Assembly (NCBI GenBank): GCA_002348615.1
Contig: DEBR01000003.1
Coordinates: 1 to 64,000, forward strand
Length of the DNA: 64,000 bases
Direction: 5' to 3'
DNA from: Candidatus Saccharibacteria bacterium UBA2951
GTDB taxonomy: Bacteria; Patescibacteriota; Saccharimonadia; Saccharimonadales; Saccharimonadaceae
Shown here: piece after piece, positions 1 to 7,647 of the stretch
Layout: every line of letters starts with the position of its first letter
Position numbering within the stretch: position 1 is the first letter of the stretch
Made by a program: the position numbers and the translations under genes
The notes under the pieces: generated by a model
Told to the model about the DNA's origin: nothing
Databases searched by the model: none
What the model saw: only the letters and a program-made list of their open reading frames with translations

Positions 1-18
1 AGCACGGTGCCGAATTAT

Positions 19-49
19 AAAAAGAGCTTCCGAATAGGAAGCTCTTTTT
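19..49 (+). terminator. Rho-independent terminator of an upstream gene
   Basis: A 13-base A-rich arm (19-31) pairs perfectly with 37-49 around a 5-base loop and ends in a T run. It terminates a gene lying before the window and also separates that gene from the promoter at 111. Confidence 0.8.
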
Positions 50-110
50 CTCTTACTCCGTTTGGCGGCAAGATATACAGCGCTCTACGCAGGACCTCAT
101 TTCTTGGCTA

Positions 111-139
111 TTGACTTTTTATAATTCTTATGCTATCAT
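111..139 (+). promoter_or_regulatory. Promoter, TATGC-spacer class
   Basis: TTGACT (111-116), a 17-nt spacer ending in TTATGC, and TATCAT (134-139). The TGC before the hexamer makes it an extended -10. The spacer is nearly identical to that of the promoter at 10,882-10,910, and the same architecture recurs at 4,285, 12,580 and 33,192. The predicted transcript starts about 20 nt before the ATG at 167. Confidence 0.75.
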
Positions 140-166
140 TCTGTCAAATAACTATAGAACAAACAT

Positions 167-643
167 ATGACCGAATTTCCTTCAGATAACAGTACCCACG
201 AAATCGAACCTTCACCGAAAGAGCAGCTAGCTGAGCTTCTGGAGGGTATCGCGCCAAAAGACGACTACGAAGGACATGACCTTAGTGAACCTACTGACTT
301 CAGACAGATGGAAAAGCATGCAAAGGAACATGAAAAAGTCATATATCCAAGTGATAATCCAAAGGAATCCATCACCATCCTCGCTGCATCGGGTCGCTGG
401 AACGTAAGCCACCGTGTCGGCAGAAAAAATGATTTCTATTGGGTGAACCATGACGGTTCGGTATTGCCGTTACAGGCAAGCGACCTCGCCCACGCGCTTG
501 AAATCGATACGAGCCGACCACCGCAGGAGGTAGATCAATACTTGCTTGACCTTATCCAAAATAGCTCAACCGAACGACCGGTCCATGCTAAGCGCTCCTT
601 TGGCAAGGGTGTGTTGACCAGTGTTCTTGGGCGCAACAAATAA
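167..643 (+). CDS. Hypothetical acidic cytoplasmic protein
   Basis: This 158-residue protein has no family I recognise. It has no signal peptide or membrane segment. The N-terminal half (about 1-60) is strongly acidic and looks disordered. The middle (about 68-115) has the alternating hydrophobic pattern of a small folded domain with several Trp and Tyr. The tail is basic (RSFGKG, GRNK). The ATG follows the extended -10 promoter at 111-139 with no clear Shine-Dalgarno sequence, and a short terminator follows at 664. It belongs to the set of proteins of unknown function in this window that share this promoter type, which suggests common control. No function is proposed. Confidence 0.75.
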   Translation: MTEFPSDNSTHEIEPSPKEQLAELLEGIAPKDDYEGHDLSEPTDFRQMEKHAKEHEKVIYPSDNPKESITILAASGRWNVSHRVGRKNDFYWVNHDGSVLPLQASDLAHALEIDTSRPPQEVDQYLLDLIQNSSTERPVHAKRSFGKGVLTSVLGRNK

Positions 644-663
644 ATAATGTCCTAAGTATAAAT

Positions 664-692
664 AAAAATCTCCGAACAGGAGGGGCTTTTTC
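664..692 (+). terminator. Terminator after the 158-aa gene
   Basis: CTCC (670-673) pairs with GGAG (679-682) around a GAACA loop, with an A run before and CTTTTTC after. The stem is short but the U tract is clear. Confidence 0.6.
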
Positions 693-724
693 TTGGCCAA
701 AATGCTCATGGTAAAATAAGATGG

Positions 725-2629
725 ATGAACATTACGGTAATACGGCGCAAGTTTACCGATTTCATAACACAAACACCGAAGAAATACATGATTCTTGCAG
801 GGGTAGGCTTGGTCCTGGTCCTGTATACGTTAGTATTCGTTATACCAAAACAGGTTAATTTCAGCTATTCTGGTCAGAACTGCGTTAGTCACATCAGTCT
901 ATTTCCGCAGCTTCTAAAGCAAGAAAAAGCAGGATTCGAACTGTCTCACAAAGGTATCAAATCGGTCGGAAGTCTCGACGTGCTAGCCACTCAGGCGTGC
1001 TTTAAGGCGGTTGAGCCGCCGAAGCCGGGATTGAGCACCGTAGCCGAAGCACCGCTGGGCGTTATTTTTGGCCGCACGACTTACCATGTGACCGTTCCTG
1101 CCGCGCCGAAAGCAAATGCAACGGCGCTAAAATCGCCGGTTCCGGCGACCAAGCCGCTGACAATCAAGTTGTCGACGGGCGACCGTGTGTACACGTATTA
1201 CTTAAAAGGCAATAATGACATTACAAGGTGTAAATCAACGAGCGATGGAGTGACGTGTGACCTTACGGAGCTACATTTCAAGCAGTCATCATCTTATGCA
1301 GTGGTGTTGGAGCGATGGTTTGATAATAAGCCAGTCGATACGCCGCTACGTACAACTGTTACCACACTGAAGGCGGTATCGATAACAAACGGCACATTAG
1401 TCGACAAGCAAATAGTGTACGACAAACCGACGAGCTTCATGTTTAATACCGATAAGCCGCTTCGGTCTACGGATGTCATCTTAGAAAACGCAAAAGACGG
1501 AAGCGCTATAAAAAACGTTACGGCAAAAGTCAGCGGTAAGACGCTAACGGTCTCATTGGATGAGCAATTAATCCGCGAGAGTTCTTACCGGCTTCACATC
1601 GCGTCACTTGAGGCAACAGATGGCAGCAACCTGATAGAACCGGTAACAGTAGGATTTACTGTTTCAGGGGGGCCGAAAGTCGCATCAGTCAATGTTGGCA
1701 CTTCAATGGTCGACAGAAACGCGAATATAATCCTTACATTCGACCAAGCCGTCGGGGATGCGGCGACCGTAACAAAGTACGTTACGATCACCGGTATTCC
1801 TGCGGTGATCAGCAGGGTATCCGATAACCAAGTCGGTATCAAGCTCAAAGGTGCCGGTCTGTGTCAGCCGTTTTCCGTCACGGTTTCGAAGGGCTTTACG
1901 AGCAAATACATGGTGGCAGCGACGTCTGATTGGAAGTTTTCGGCGCGAACGATCTGCCACACGACAGGGGTATACGGCTATTCGGTGAAAGGGAGACCGC
2001 TCATCGCTTATTATTTCGGTTCATCCGGACCGGTTACGCTATACGCAGGAGCGATCCACGGTAACGAGGCTAGTTCCAGTACGCTGATGAAGTTGTGGAT
2101 CGATGAACTTGAAGCGAACCCGACCAAGCTTGCAGGCCGACGCGTCGTCGTCGTTCCGACCATCAACCCTGACGGGCTCGTGGCCGAGACCCGTACAAAC
2201 TCGCGCGGCGTCAATTTAAGCCGCAACTTTCCCACAAGTAACTGGACGAGTGATATCAATGATACTGACGGAAAGCATGCGGGCGGGGGAGGAACGGCTC
2301 CGCTGAGCGAACCGGAATCGAAAGCATTGGCCGTGCTGACGACCCAGTTGAGTCCGCGATTACTGTTATCATTTCATGCGGTCGGGAGCTTGGTGATCGG
2401 TGACCCCGGGGGACTTTCGGCGACCATGGCTGCTAAGTACTCGTCGATGGTCGGCTATCGCAACGCGACCGGTAGCAGCTCAACGACTTTCGACTACGAT
2501 ATTACCGGCGCGTACGAGGACTGGTCATACCGGAACATGGGAATTCAAAGCATGGTCATCGAACTGGGAAGTTACACCTATGCGAGCATAGGCTCTCATC
2601 GTCAGGCGCTCTGGGCAATGCTCCCGTAA
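725..2629 (+). CDS. Membrane-anchored M14-type zinc carboxypeptidase with Ig-like domains
   Basis: This 634-residue protein has a membrane anchor at residues 22-41, a long extracellular region with Big_5/Ig-like repeats (about 215-420), and a C-terminal M14 peptidase domain. The M14 zinc motif is visible as HGNE (H445, E448) with a later histidine, H551, in LSFH. The catalytic glutamate is E613 in VIELGSYT. The substrate-binding NPDG and RNFP motifs are also present. M14 enzymes of this kind trim C-terminal residues from peptides or peptidoglycan stem peptides; the substrate here is unknown. TAAAAT lies 7 nt before the ATG with no Shine-Dalgarno sequence, so it is probably leaderless. The metzincin gene follows 3 or 18 nt later, depending on its start. 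Confidence 0.85.
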   Translation: MNITVIRRKFTDFITQTPKKYMILAGVGLVLVLYTLVFVIPKQVNFSYSGQNCVSHISLFPQLLKQEKAGFELSHKGIKSVGSLDVLATQACFKAVEPPKPGLSTVAEAPLGVIFGRTTYHVTVPAAPKANATALKSPVPATKPLTIKLSTGDRVYTYYLKGNNDITRCKSTSDGVTCDLTELHFKQSSSYAVVLERWFDNKPVDTPLRTTVTTLKAVSITNGTLVDKQIVYDKPTSFMFNTDKPLRSTDVILENAKDGSAIKNVTAKVSGKTLTVSLDEQLIRESSYRLHIASLEATDGSNLIEPVTVGFTVSGGPKVASVNVGTSMVDRNANIILTFDQAVGDAATVTKYVTITGIPAVISRVSDNQVGIKLKGAGLCQPFSVTVSKGFTSKYMVAATSDWKFSARTICHTTGVYGYSVKGRPLIAYYFGSSGPVTLYAGAIHGNEASSSTLMKLWIDELEANPTKLAGRRVVVVPTINPDGLVAETRTNSRGVNLSRNFPTSNWTSDINDTDGKHAGGGGTAPLSEPESKALAVLTTQLSPRLLLSFHAVGSLVIGDPGGLSATMAAKYSSMVGYRNATGSSSTTFDYDITGAYEDWSYRNMGIQSMVIELGSYTYASIGSHRQALWAMLP

Positions 2630-2647
2630 GCCATGTATAGTAAGGTC

Positions 2648-3361
2648 ATGCGAAAAATTGCTTTGGCTGGAAGTGTCGGACTAATAGGCGGCTTGATGCT
2701 CGTGTGTTCTCAGGTGGTAAGCGCCGAAGGTGCGGTAAATCCGGCTGATTATTCTTCCATGCGCGAAACAGTGTCAGAGGTAAAGCTACCTGATATCCCT
2801 CAACCCGACTGGTTGAAGCAGCAACTTGCGGCTGAAGCGGCCGCTGCTGCCGCGGCTCACCGGGCGGCAAATACCATGACCGTCACCTATGACGTCATGA
2901 CTAAGGGCGCGGTCTATGCCAGCCTGAGCGAGTTCAAGTTACTCGCCAACCAGACGCTGAACGACCCGCGTGGCTGGTCGCGCATGAACGTCAAGTTCGT
3001 CGAAGTCGCCAGTGGTGGGAGGTTCACGTTGGTGTTGGCGGAAGCCAGCCAACTCCCGACATTCTCAAGCGGGTGTAGTAGTGACTACAGTTGTCGGGCC
3101 GGCCGGTATGTGATTATCAACCAGGACCGTTGGATGGGAGCGACGCCGAGCTGGAACGCGGCGGGCGGTTCAATCCGTGATTACCGCCATATGGTGGTGA
3201 ACCACGAAACCGGTCACTGGCTGGGGCACGACCATCAAAGCTGTGGCGGGGCGGGCCAATTTGCGCCGGTCATGCAGCAGCAGTCGATGGATTTACAGGG
3301 GTGCAAATTCAATCCGTGGCCGCTAACGTCTGAACTGACATCGAGTCAGTTGGGTATCTGA
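2648..3361 (+). CDS. Secreted DUF3152-like metzincin protease
   Basis: The protein has a signal peptide or anchor at about 4-28 and then a low-complexity Ala-rich helix. Its C-terminal catalytic domain has the full metzincin signature HETGHWLGHDH (H186, E187, H190, H196). The following VMQQQSM could supply the Met-turn, and several cysteines probably form disulfides. DUF3152 proteins are typical of Actinobacteria, so this family is notable here. I chose the ATG at 2648 because AAGG precedes it; an in-frame ATG at 2633 would add five residues. It lies between the M14 peptidase and another anchored protein, apparently one operon for extracellular proteins. The substrate is unknown. Confidence 0.8.
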   Translation: MRKIALAGSVGLIGGLMLVCSQVVSAEGAVNPADYSSMRETVSEVKLPDIPQPDWLKQQLAAEAAAAAAAHRAANTMTVTYDVMTKGAVYASLSEFKLLANQTLNDPRGWSRMNVKFVEVASGGRFTLVLAEASQLPTFSSGCSSDYSCRAGRYVIINQDRWMGATPSWNAAGGSIRDYRHMVVNHETGHWLGHDHQSCGGAGQFAPVMQQQSMDLQGCKFNPWPLTSELTSSQLGI

Positions 3362-3363
3362 CC

Positions 3364-4089
3364 ATGAAAACCTTCCTACTAGCACGTAAAAAATTGCTAA
3401 TCGGCGTAATATTCGCCCTGATTCTCTTGTCGGTATGGGTTTGGTTCGCCGGCAACGCCCGTCAGCAAGCCAGTTTTCGCCGGACTGACGACCGAGTCAG
3501 CCAGGCTAAGCGACTCATCCCTACTATTATTGAAGGAAGTCGGACGAAGCGGTTGACCAGCCTCCGTGTACTGGCCGGTCTAAAAAAAGATGATACGTGC
3601 AAGGGTGATTGGTGGAACGACTGGCAGCAAACCGTACTACCGAATGCCAAGACAGGGGCCGAGCAGTGTCGGGCTAAGGAAAAGAAGTTGGCTAAGGTAG
3701 CCCAGGCTGCGGCAGACATCAATGACTACCTGACGGATGAATCAAAGGTAACAAAGCAAATCGGCACACTTAAGGTAGACGCAAGCGCCAGCGATTGGCC
3801 TGCAAGGGCAAAAACAGCTGCCGAGAGCGCTGCTAAGGCCATAAACAGTATTCGGGTCGTCTCGAGCGTTAAGCCGGTCCAGGCGGCTGCAAAAGCACGC
3901 ACAGAGGCCATAATTACGGCCTGGAACGCCTTGGACACGGCTTCAAAGAAACAAGATAAAACAGCCTACCAGACTGCCGAAGCCCAACTTAAGCAGTCAT
4001 ACGCCGATTTGGCGGCAATCATCGACGTATCGGATGACGCGCTTCAGAAGCTGTTTAGCACGCTTACGACTGCAACCGACACCCTGTAA
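3364..4089 (+). CDS. Hypothetical N-terminally anchored extracellular helical protein
   Basis: This 241-residue protein has a basic N-terminus and one hydrophobic segment (about 10-30), followed by a long Ala/Lys/Gln-rich region predicted to be helical or coiled-coil outside the cell. Cysteines in DDTCKGDWW and EQCRAK may form a disulfide. No family is recognised. It starts 2 nt after the metzincin stop and is probably co-transcribed and co-exported with the two peptidases, perhaps as an accessory protein; that role is inference. Confidence 0.75.
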   Translation: MKTFLLARKKLLIGVIFALILLSVWVWFAGNARQQASFRRTDDRVSQAKRLIPTIIEGSRTKRLTSLRVLAGLKKDDTCKGDWWNDWQQTVLPNAKTGAEQCRAKEKKLAKVAQAAADINDYLTDESKVTKQIGTLKVDASASDWPARAKTAAESAAKAINSIRVVSSVKPVQAAAKARTEAIITAWNALDTASKKQDKTAYQTAEAQLKQSYADLAAIIDVSDDALQKLFSTLTTATDTL

Positions 4090-4106
4090 CCCCTGTTAAT
4101 TACAAA

Positions 4107-4214
4107 AAAACGACCCGTCTCGCAGAGCAGGTCGTTGTTTCACGTCTGAATCAGGTTTCTGGATCCAAACAGGTGCCTTAGTACGGGTGACAATTCGCAG
4201 TAATCACACGGACT
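4107..4214 (-). ncRNA. Candidate intergenic small RNA
   Basis: No ORF occupies this interval. On the minus strand a promoter-like pair, TTGTAC (4249-4244) and TATATT (4226-4221), has exactly 17-nt spacing and points toward the strong minus-strand terminator at 4109-4136, predicting an RNA of about 105 nt. Its 5' end could fold as GCAGT/ACTGC, and an internal ACCCGT could pair with the terminator arm. It does not show the conserved loop of SRP RNA or a tmRNA-like end. The rest of the gap holds only the promoter and leader of the KGG gene. Confidence 0.35.
4109..4136 (-). terminator. Hairpin terminator, stronger on the minus strand
   Basis: AACGACC (4109-4115) pairs with GGTCGTT (4130-4136). 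On the minus strand the stem is followed by seven U residues, whereas on the plus strand the tract is interrupted (GTTGTTTC). It can end the gene upstream, but its best orientation points to a minus-strand transcript. Confidence 0.65.
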
Positions 4215-4284
4215 GCTTCTAATATATAGCACCGTATGCATAAGTACAATACCTTTTAAAACATAAAAATGTATATGGTAAACG

Positions 4285-4313
4285 TTGACAAAAAGCCTAT
4301 GCTATGCTAATAT
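4285..4313 (+). promoter_or_regulatory. Promoter of the KGG gene, TATGC-spacer class
   Basis: TTGACA (4285-4290), a 17-nt spacer that ends in TATGCTATGC, and TAATAT (4308-4313). It has near-consensus hexamers plus a TGC extension. The leader is about 80 nt and carries the hairpin described separately. Confidence 0.75.
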
Positions 4314-4370
4314 AATTTCATACACATCTCGTATGTGAGGTAATTGGAGGGCCGACCACTGTTAAGTGAG

Positions 4371-4396
4371 AGGCTCTTTTTAATAGAAGGGAGCCT
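4371..4396 (+). promoter_or_regulatory. Leader hairpin overlapping the Shine-Dalgarno sequence
   Basis: AGGCTC (4371-4376) can pair with GAGCCT (4391-4396). The second arm covers the end of the ribosome-binding sequence AAGGGAG (4387-4393), so folding would limit access to the start at 4401. An upstream CACAT/ATGTG stem is also present in the leader. Confidence 0.4.
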
Positions 4397-4400
4397 AGAA

Positions 4401-4610
4401 ATGGCTGGAACAGTAACTGGTGGCAAGAAAGCTGCCGCTAAGAACCTAGCAAAAGACCCTAACTTCTACGCGAAGATCGGTCGTAAAGGTGGACAGAACG
4501 GTAAGACCGGCGGTTTCGCCGCTAACCCTGAGCTGGCTCGCATTGCCGGTGCCAAGGGTGGTCGTATTTCTCGCCGCCGTAAAGCTAGCGACACCGTAAA
4601 AGCTGCCTAA
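4401..4610 (+). CDS. KGG-repeat stress-type protein (GsiB/YciG-like)
   Basis: This 69-residue basic protein has Gly-rich KGG-type repeats (KIGRKGGQNGKTGG and AGAKGGRISRR). They match the stress-induced hydrophilic KGG family, whose members accumulate under stress and whose biochemical role is poorly defined. The start at 4401 has AAGGGAG upstream; an in-frame TTG at 4344 would add 19 residues but is a poor start. It has a strong promoter, a structured leader and a strong terminator, consistent with high or regulated expression. The basic tail could bind nucleic acid. Confidence 0.8.
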   Translation: MAGTVTGGKKAAAKNLAKDPNFYAKIGRKGGQNGKTGGFAANPELARIAGAKGGRISRRRKASDTVKAA

Positions 4611-4627
4611 ATAGCTTTTACACTTTG

Positions 4628-4656
4628 AAAAACACCCCGCCCTAAGGGGTGTTTTT
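4628..4656. terminator. Bidirectional terminator between convergent genes
   Basis: AAAAACACCCC (4628-4638) pairs with GGGGTGTTTTT (4646-4656). Both strands end in T runs, serving the KGG gene on plus and the protease gene ending at 4659 on minus. Confidence 0.85.
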
Positions 4657-4658
4657 CT

Positions 4659-5120
4659 TTAGGTGATGCGATAGCGCCGTAAAGCGCAGGAGCGCGCCTC
4701 ATTTACTTTCCAGGACCTTAGGCACGTGACACAGCGGTATTCACGTTTTTTAACCTGTAAACCATTTGATCCACAATGCGGACAGGTACTTCGTGAGTGC
4801 AACCAGTCGCGGTAGGTATCCATATCGTAGTGTAGAATGCTAGCCGGCACACGAACCCCGTAACGCTCAGCCATTTCAACCTTTGCGAGCTGCCAAGCGT
4901 CTCGTTCCATGGCGATAAGGTCGATGTCGCGGTCATACTTGGTGTGATTCAGTATGGCGTGGCTGACTTCGTGCAACAGATGGGCGTCGAAATAGGGGTC
5001 ATCAATGTCATATACGACGGTACGGCTATCTGGTTGCCACTCGAAGTGTTGGCCGTTTTCAAAGGTTAGGTCGGCGAAATCTTCGCTTATACGTTCAAGC
5101 AGCGACGGAGTCGAGGGCAT
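4659..5120 (-). CDS. ImmA/IrrE-like zinc metallopeptidase with zinc ribbon
   Basis: This 153-residue protein has a HEVSH zinc-protease motif (H50, E51, H54) in a small N-terminal domain of the type found in ImmA/IrrE or SprT-like peptidases. A C-terminal zinc ribbon follows, formed by C113-x2-C116 and C130-x2-C133. IrrE-like proteases often cleave a repressor, but none is encoded next to it. Its start lies inside the last 26 bases of the ROK gene, so translation is probably coupled. SprT-like DNA-repair proteases are the main alternative because they also combine HExxH with a zinc ribbon. Confidence 0.7.
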   Translation of the reverse strand: MPSTPSLLERISEDFADLTFENGQHFEWQPDSRTVVYDIDDPYFDAHLLHEVSHAILNHTKYDRDIDLIAMERDAWQLAKVEMAERYGVRVPASILHYDMDTYRDWLHSRSTCPHCGSNGLQVKKREYRCVTCLRSWKVNEARSCALRRYRIT

Positions 5121-5901
5121 GATAGTAACATCCGTAAATGACGGCTTTTTCTAGGTGGGAGGCCTTAACGATCGTCGGGACGTAGTCGTCGTGCAGGTAG
5201 GCGCGAAGGATGTCCATGAGAGGGTCAATGAAGCGATCGAGGTAGGCGCCGACACCGCCACCGAAGACAACGATATCAGGCCGTAGGAACGGAGTGAGTG
5301 CTAGCAGGCCTTTGGCAAAATCGCTGGCAATCGCATTCCACGTCTCGGTATCTTCAATCTCGCTGGCAAGCTTGCCGTACCGTTCGTGGATCGCCTTTCC
5401 GGATGCAAATGATTCCCAAATTTGGTAGGCGCCGTCTCGTTCAAGCATAATTCGGCCACCTTCGGTTCGGCTTAACACCGGATCAATACGGCCTTTGACC
5501 GTAACGCCGGTTCCGATGCCGGTACCAACGGCCACGCAAAGGCATAAATCAGGAACTGTCTCTAAAGCACGGGCTTCTGCCAGGCCGGCTAAGTTCGCGT
5601 CGTTCTCGACGATGATAGGGCAGTCGAAGTGTGATCCAAGCAGGCTGCGGACATCGATATCGCGCCATGGCAGGTTTCCCGCCCATACCATGCGACCATC
5701 GACGATCGTACCGGGCAAAGCCACTGACAGACAGGTGATCGCCTGGCCGTCCATCAATTTGTCTATTGTCGTACTAAGCGTGGCAATATACTCCGCGATA
5801 TCTTCCGGCGTCGGAAATTTTTCTTCGGCCACAACCTTACCTTCGGTGTCGAACACCGCTACAAGTGTCTTTGTGCCCCCCGTATCTACCGCAACGATCA
5901 T
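5095..5901 (-). CDS. ROK-family sugar kinase-like protein
   Basis: This 268-residue ASKHA-fold protein has the N-terminal phosphate motif DTGGTK (6-11), the catalytic END (E99, N100, D101), the GTGIGTGV loop (126-133), and a later GGGVG adenosine motif. This supports a ROK kinase phosphorylating glucose or another hexose. It lacks the CxCGxxGC zinc motif of most ROK glucokinases; the corresponding stretch reads EGGRIMLERDG. I moved the start to the ATG at 5901, where homology begins. The substrate cannot be read from sequence. Confidence 0.8.
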   Translation of the reverse strand: MIVAVDTGGTKTLVAVFDTEGKVVAEEKFPTPEDIAEYIATLSTTIDKLMDGQAITCLSVALPGTIVDGRMVWAGNLPWRDIDVRSLLGSHFDCPIIVENDANLAGLAEARALETVPDLCLCVAVGTGIGTGVTVKGRIDPVLSRTEGGRIMLERDGAYQIWESFASGKAIHERYGKLASEIEDTETWNAIASDFAKGLLALTPFLRPDIVVFGGGVGAYLDRFIDPLMDILRAYLHDDYVPTIVKASHLEKAVIYGCYYHALDSVAA

Positions 5902-5996
5902 AGTACTTTTCAGTGTAACAGACGGGGGCGGGAAGTTGTAATGCGTTGCCAAAGTTGATAAGCTATTGCATAAGATATAACTGCGGGAGAAACGTT

Positions 5997-6422
5997 ATGC
6001 GAGGACGATACCAGGGTGGTGAGAATGGTTCATTAGCCGGCTTTATTATCGTCGGGGTGCTACTGGCGCTGGTACTGGTCGGTGGTATTTACGGATTGAA
6101 TCGATACAATGCCCAGAAGGCGTCGGAAGAAACCACGGCCAGTCAGGACGATAAAAAGGCTGAGGACACATCGAAAAACAGCGACCAGGCCGCCAAAAAA
6201 GATGATGCAGATACCAGCACATCAAGTAGCTCGGATAAAACACAGCCTGATATCCCAACGGACAGCGACTCGTCAAAGAGCTCCACTGCTTCGAATCAGG
6301 GTGTCGAATCAAACGCTTTGCCACAAACAGGACCATCGGATGTCATGACGACCATGGTGACCATCGCGCTGCTGACATTCGCTGCCGCGCACTTCGTGCA
6401 GGCTCGCCGCGCTCTCTCCTAG
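5997..6422 (+). CDS. LPQTG-motif cell-wall-anchored protein
   Basis: This 141-residue protein has a hydrophobic segment (about 14-33), then a Ser/Thr/Asp/Lys-rich spacer. A complete C-terminal sorting signal follows: LPQTG (about 108-112), a hydrophobic stretch, and the basic tail QARRALS. Sortases cut such motifs between T and G and attach the protein to peptidoglycan; no sortase lies in the window. The ATG at 5997 is preceded by GGGAGAAA. The spacer looks like a stalk with no folded domain, so it may display charge or act as an anchor. Confidence 0.75.
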   Translation: MRGRYQGGENGSLAGFIIVGVLLALVLVGGIYGLNRYNAQKASEETTASQDDKKAEDTSKNSDQAAKKDDADTSTSSSSDKTQPDIPTDSDSSKSSTASNQGVESNALPQTGPSDVMTTMVTIALLTFAAAHFVQARRALS

Positions 6423-6534
6423 ACATTTTTCCTCTTATAGAGTACAATGACGCGTAGTCAGGGAGGCCGTTCCGACGACTCATGTAGGACGGACCCCAAC
6501 TAATATCAATTAACGAAGGAGTCTTCTTAGACTT

Positions 6535-7596
6535 ATGGCAAACGCCCTTACAATGGATGACCTGCTCGCACAAGAAAGCGGTGTCAAGCAACTGGTCGCC
6601 GGTGAAACCATCACCGGAACCGTATTATCAGTTAAAAAACACGAGGTTCTAGTTGACCTCGGCGCTCAAGGTGTTGGCTTGGTCCCACGCCGTGAAGTCG
6701 GTTTTGGAAAATCGTTGAACGTCGGTGATGAAGTTACCGCGAGTATCGTCGATTCCGAACTTGAAAACGGCTACAGCCTGCTGAGCCTTCGAAAAGCCGC
6801 TAAGGACCGCGGCTGGGAAGAAGTCATCGTTAAAGCCGAAGCCGGCGAAGTCATCGATATTACTCCATACGACGCTAACCGTGGTGGCCTATTGGTCGAA
6901 TACGAAGGCGTTCGCGGGTTCCTACCGGTATCTCAACTGTCTGCCGAACACTACCCACGTGTCGGTTCAAGCGACAAAGACGAAATTTTGCAGCGCCTGA
7001 ACGCGCTTATCGGCAAAGAAATGAAAGTCCGTATTTTGGATGCTGACCGCCGTGCTAACAAGCTGATTTTCAGCGAAAAAGAAGCCATTAAGGACGGCCT
7101 GGCAGAACGCTTCGCCAGCCTGAAGGTCGGTGACTCCGTGAAGGGTGTCGCCACCGGCGTAGTCGATTTCGGTGTCTTCGTGAACGTCGATGGTATCGAA
7201 GGCCTTGTTCACATCTCTGAAATTAGCTGGGAACGCGTGAACAACCCAAGCGATTACGTAAAGGTCGGTGACACGCTTGAAGCGAAGATCATCTCTATCG
7301 ACAAAGACCGCTTGAGCCTTAGCATGAAGCAGCTCACCAAAGACCCATGGCTTGATGAAGTCGAAGCTATGAAGCCAGGTACAAAGGTTGAAGGTACGGT
7401 CACCCGTATTACACCGTTCGGTGCTTTCGTGCAGCTCAGCCCGGCCGTTGAAGCCCTGGTTCACATCTCTGAAATGGGTGCGACCGACGGTGTTGACCCT
7501 GAAAAGGTCTTCACGCTGAACGAGCGTAAAGAATTCACCGTTCTTGATGTCGATAAAGACAACCGCAAGATCTCACTCAGTCTCAAGAAAAAGTAA
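6535..7596 (+). CDS. rpsA: 30S ribosomal protein S1
   Basis: This 353-residue protein is built from four S1 RNA-binding domains (about 20-90, 105-170, 190-262 and 278-350). The last two carry the typical VHISE strands. Four domains is the short S1 form; enterobacterial S1 has six. S1 helps load mRNA on the 30S subunit, which matters here because many genes seem leaderless. A good ribosome-binding sequence (GAAGGAG) lies upstream. The roughly 110-nt leader has a possible TACAAT -10 at 6443-6448 and a bulged hairpin. infB follows 51 nt later, an apparent translation operon. Confidence 0.93.
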   Translation: MANALTMDDLLAQESGVKQLVAGETITGTVLSVKKHEVLVDLGAQGVGLVPRREVGFGKSLNVGDEVTASIVDSELENGYSLLSLRKAAKDRGWEEVIVKAEAGEVIDITPYDANRGGLLVEYEGVRGFLPVSQLSAEHYPRVGSSDKDEILQRLNALIGKEMKVRILDADRRANKLIFSEKEAIKDGLAERFASLKVGDSVKGVATGVVDFGVFVNVDGIEGLVHISEISWERVNNPSDYVKVGDTLEAKIISIDKDRLSLSMKQLTKDPWLDEVEAMKPGTKVEGTVTRITPFGAFVQLSPAVEALVHISEMGATDGVDPEKVFTLNERKEFTVLDVDKDNRKISLSLKKK

Positions 7597-7647
7597 TGAG
7601 TACCCCATAAGCCGCTCGGCGCGTCCGAGCAGAAAGGAAGCGCCGAT

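Noticed and set aside
4136..4152. parS-like half site (TGTTTCACGT)
   Set aside because: Only the first ten bases match the 16-base palindrome; the second half is CTGAAT and does not fit.
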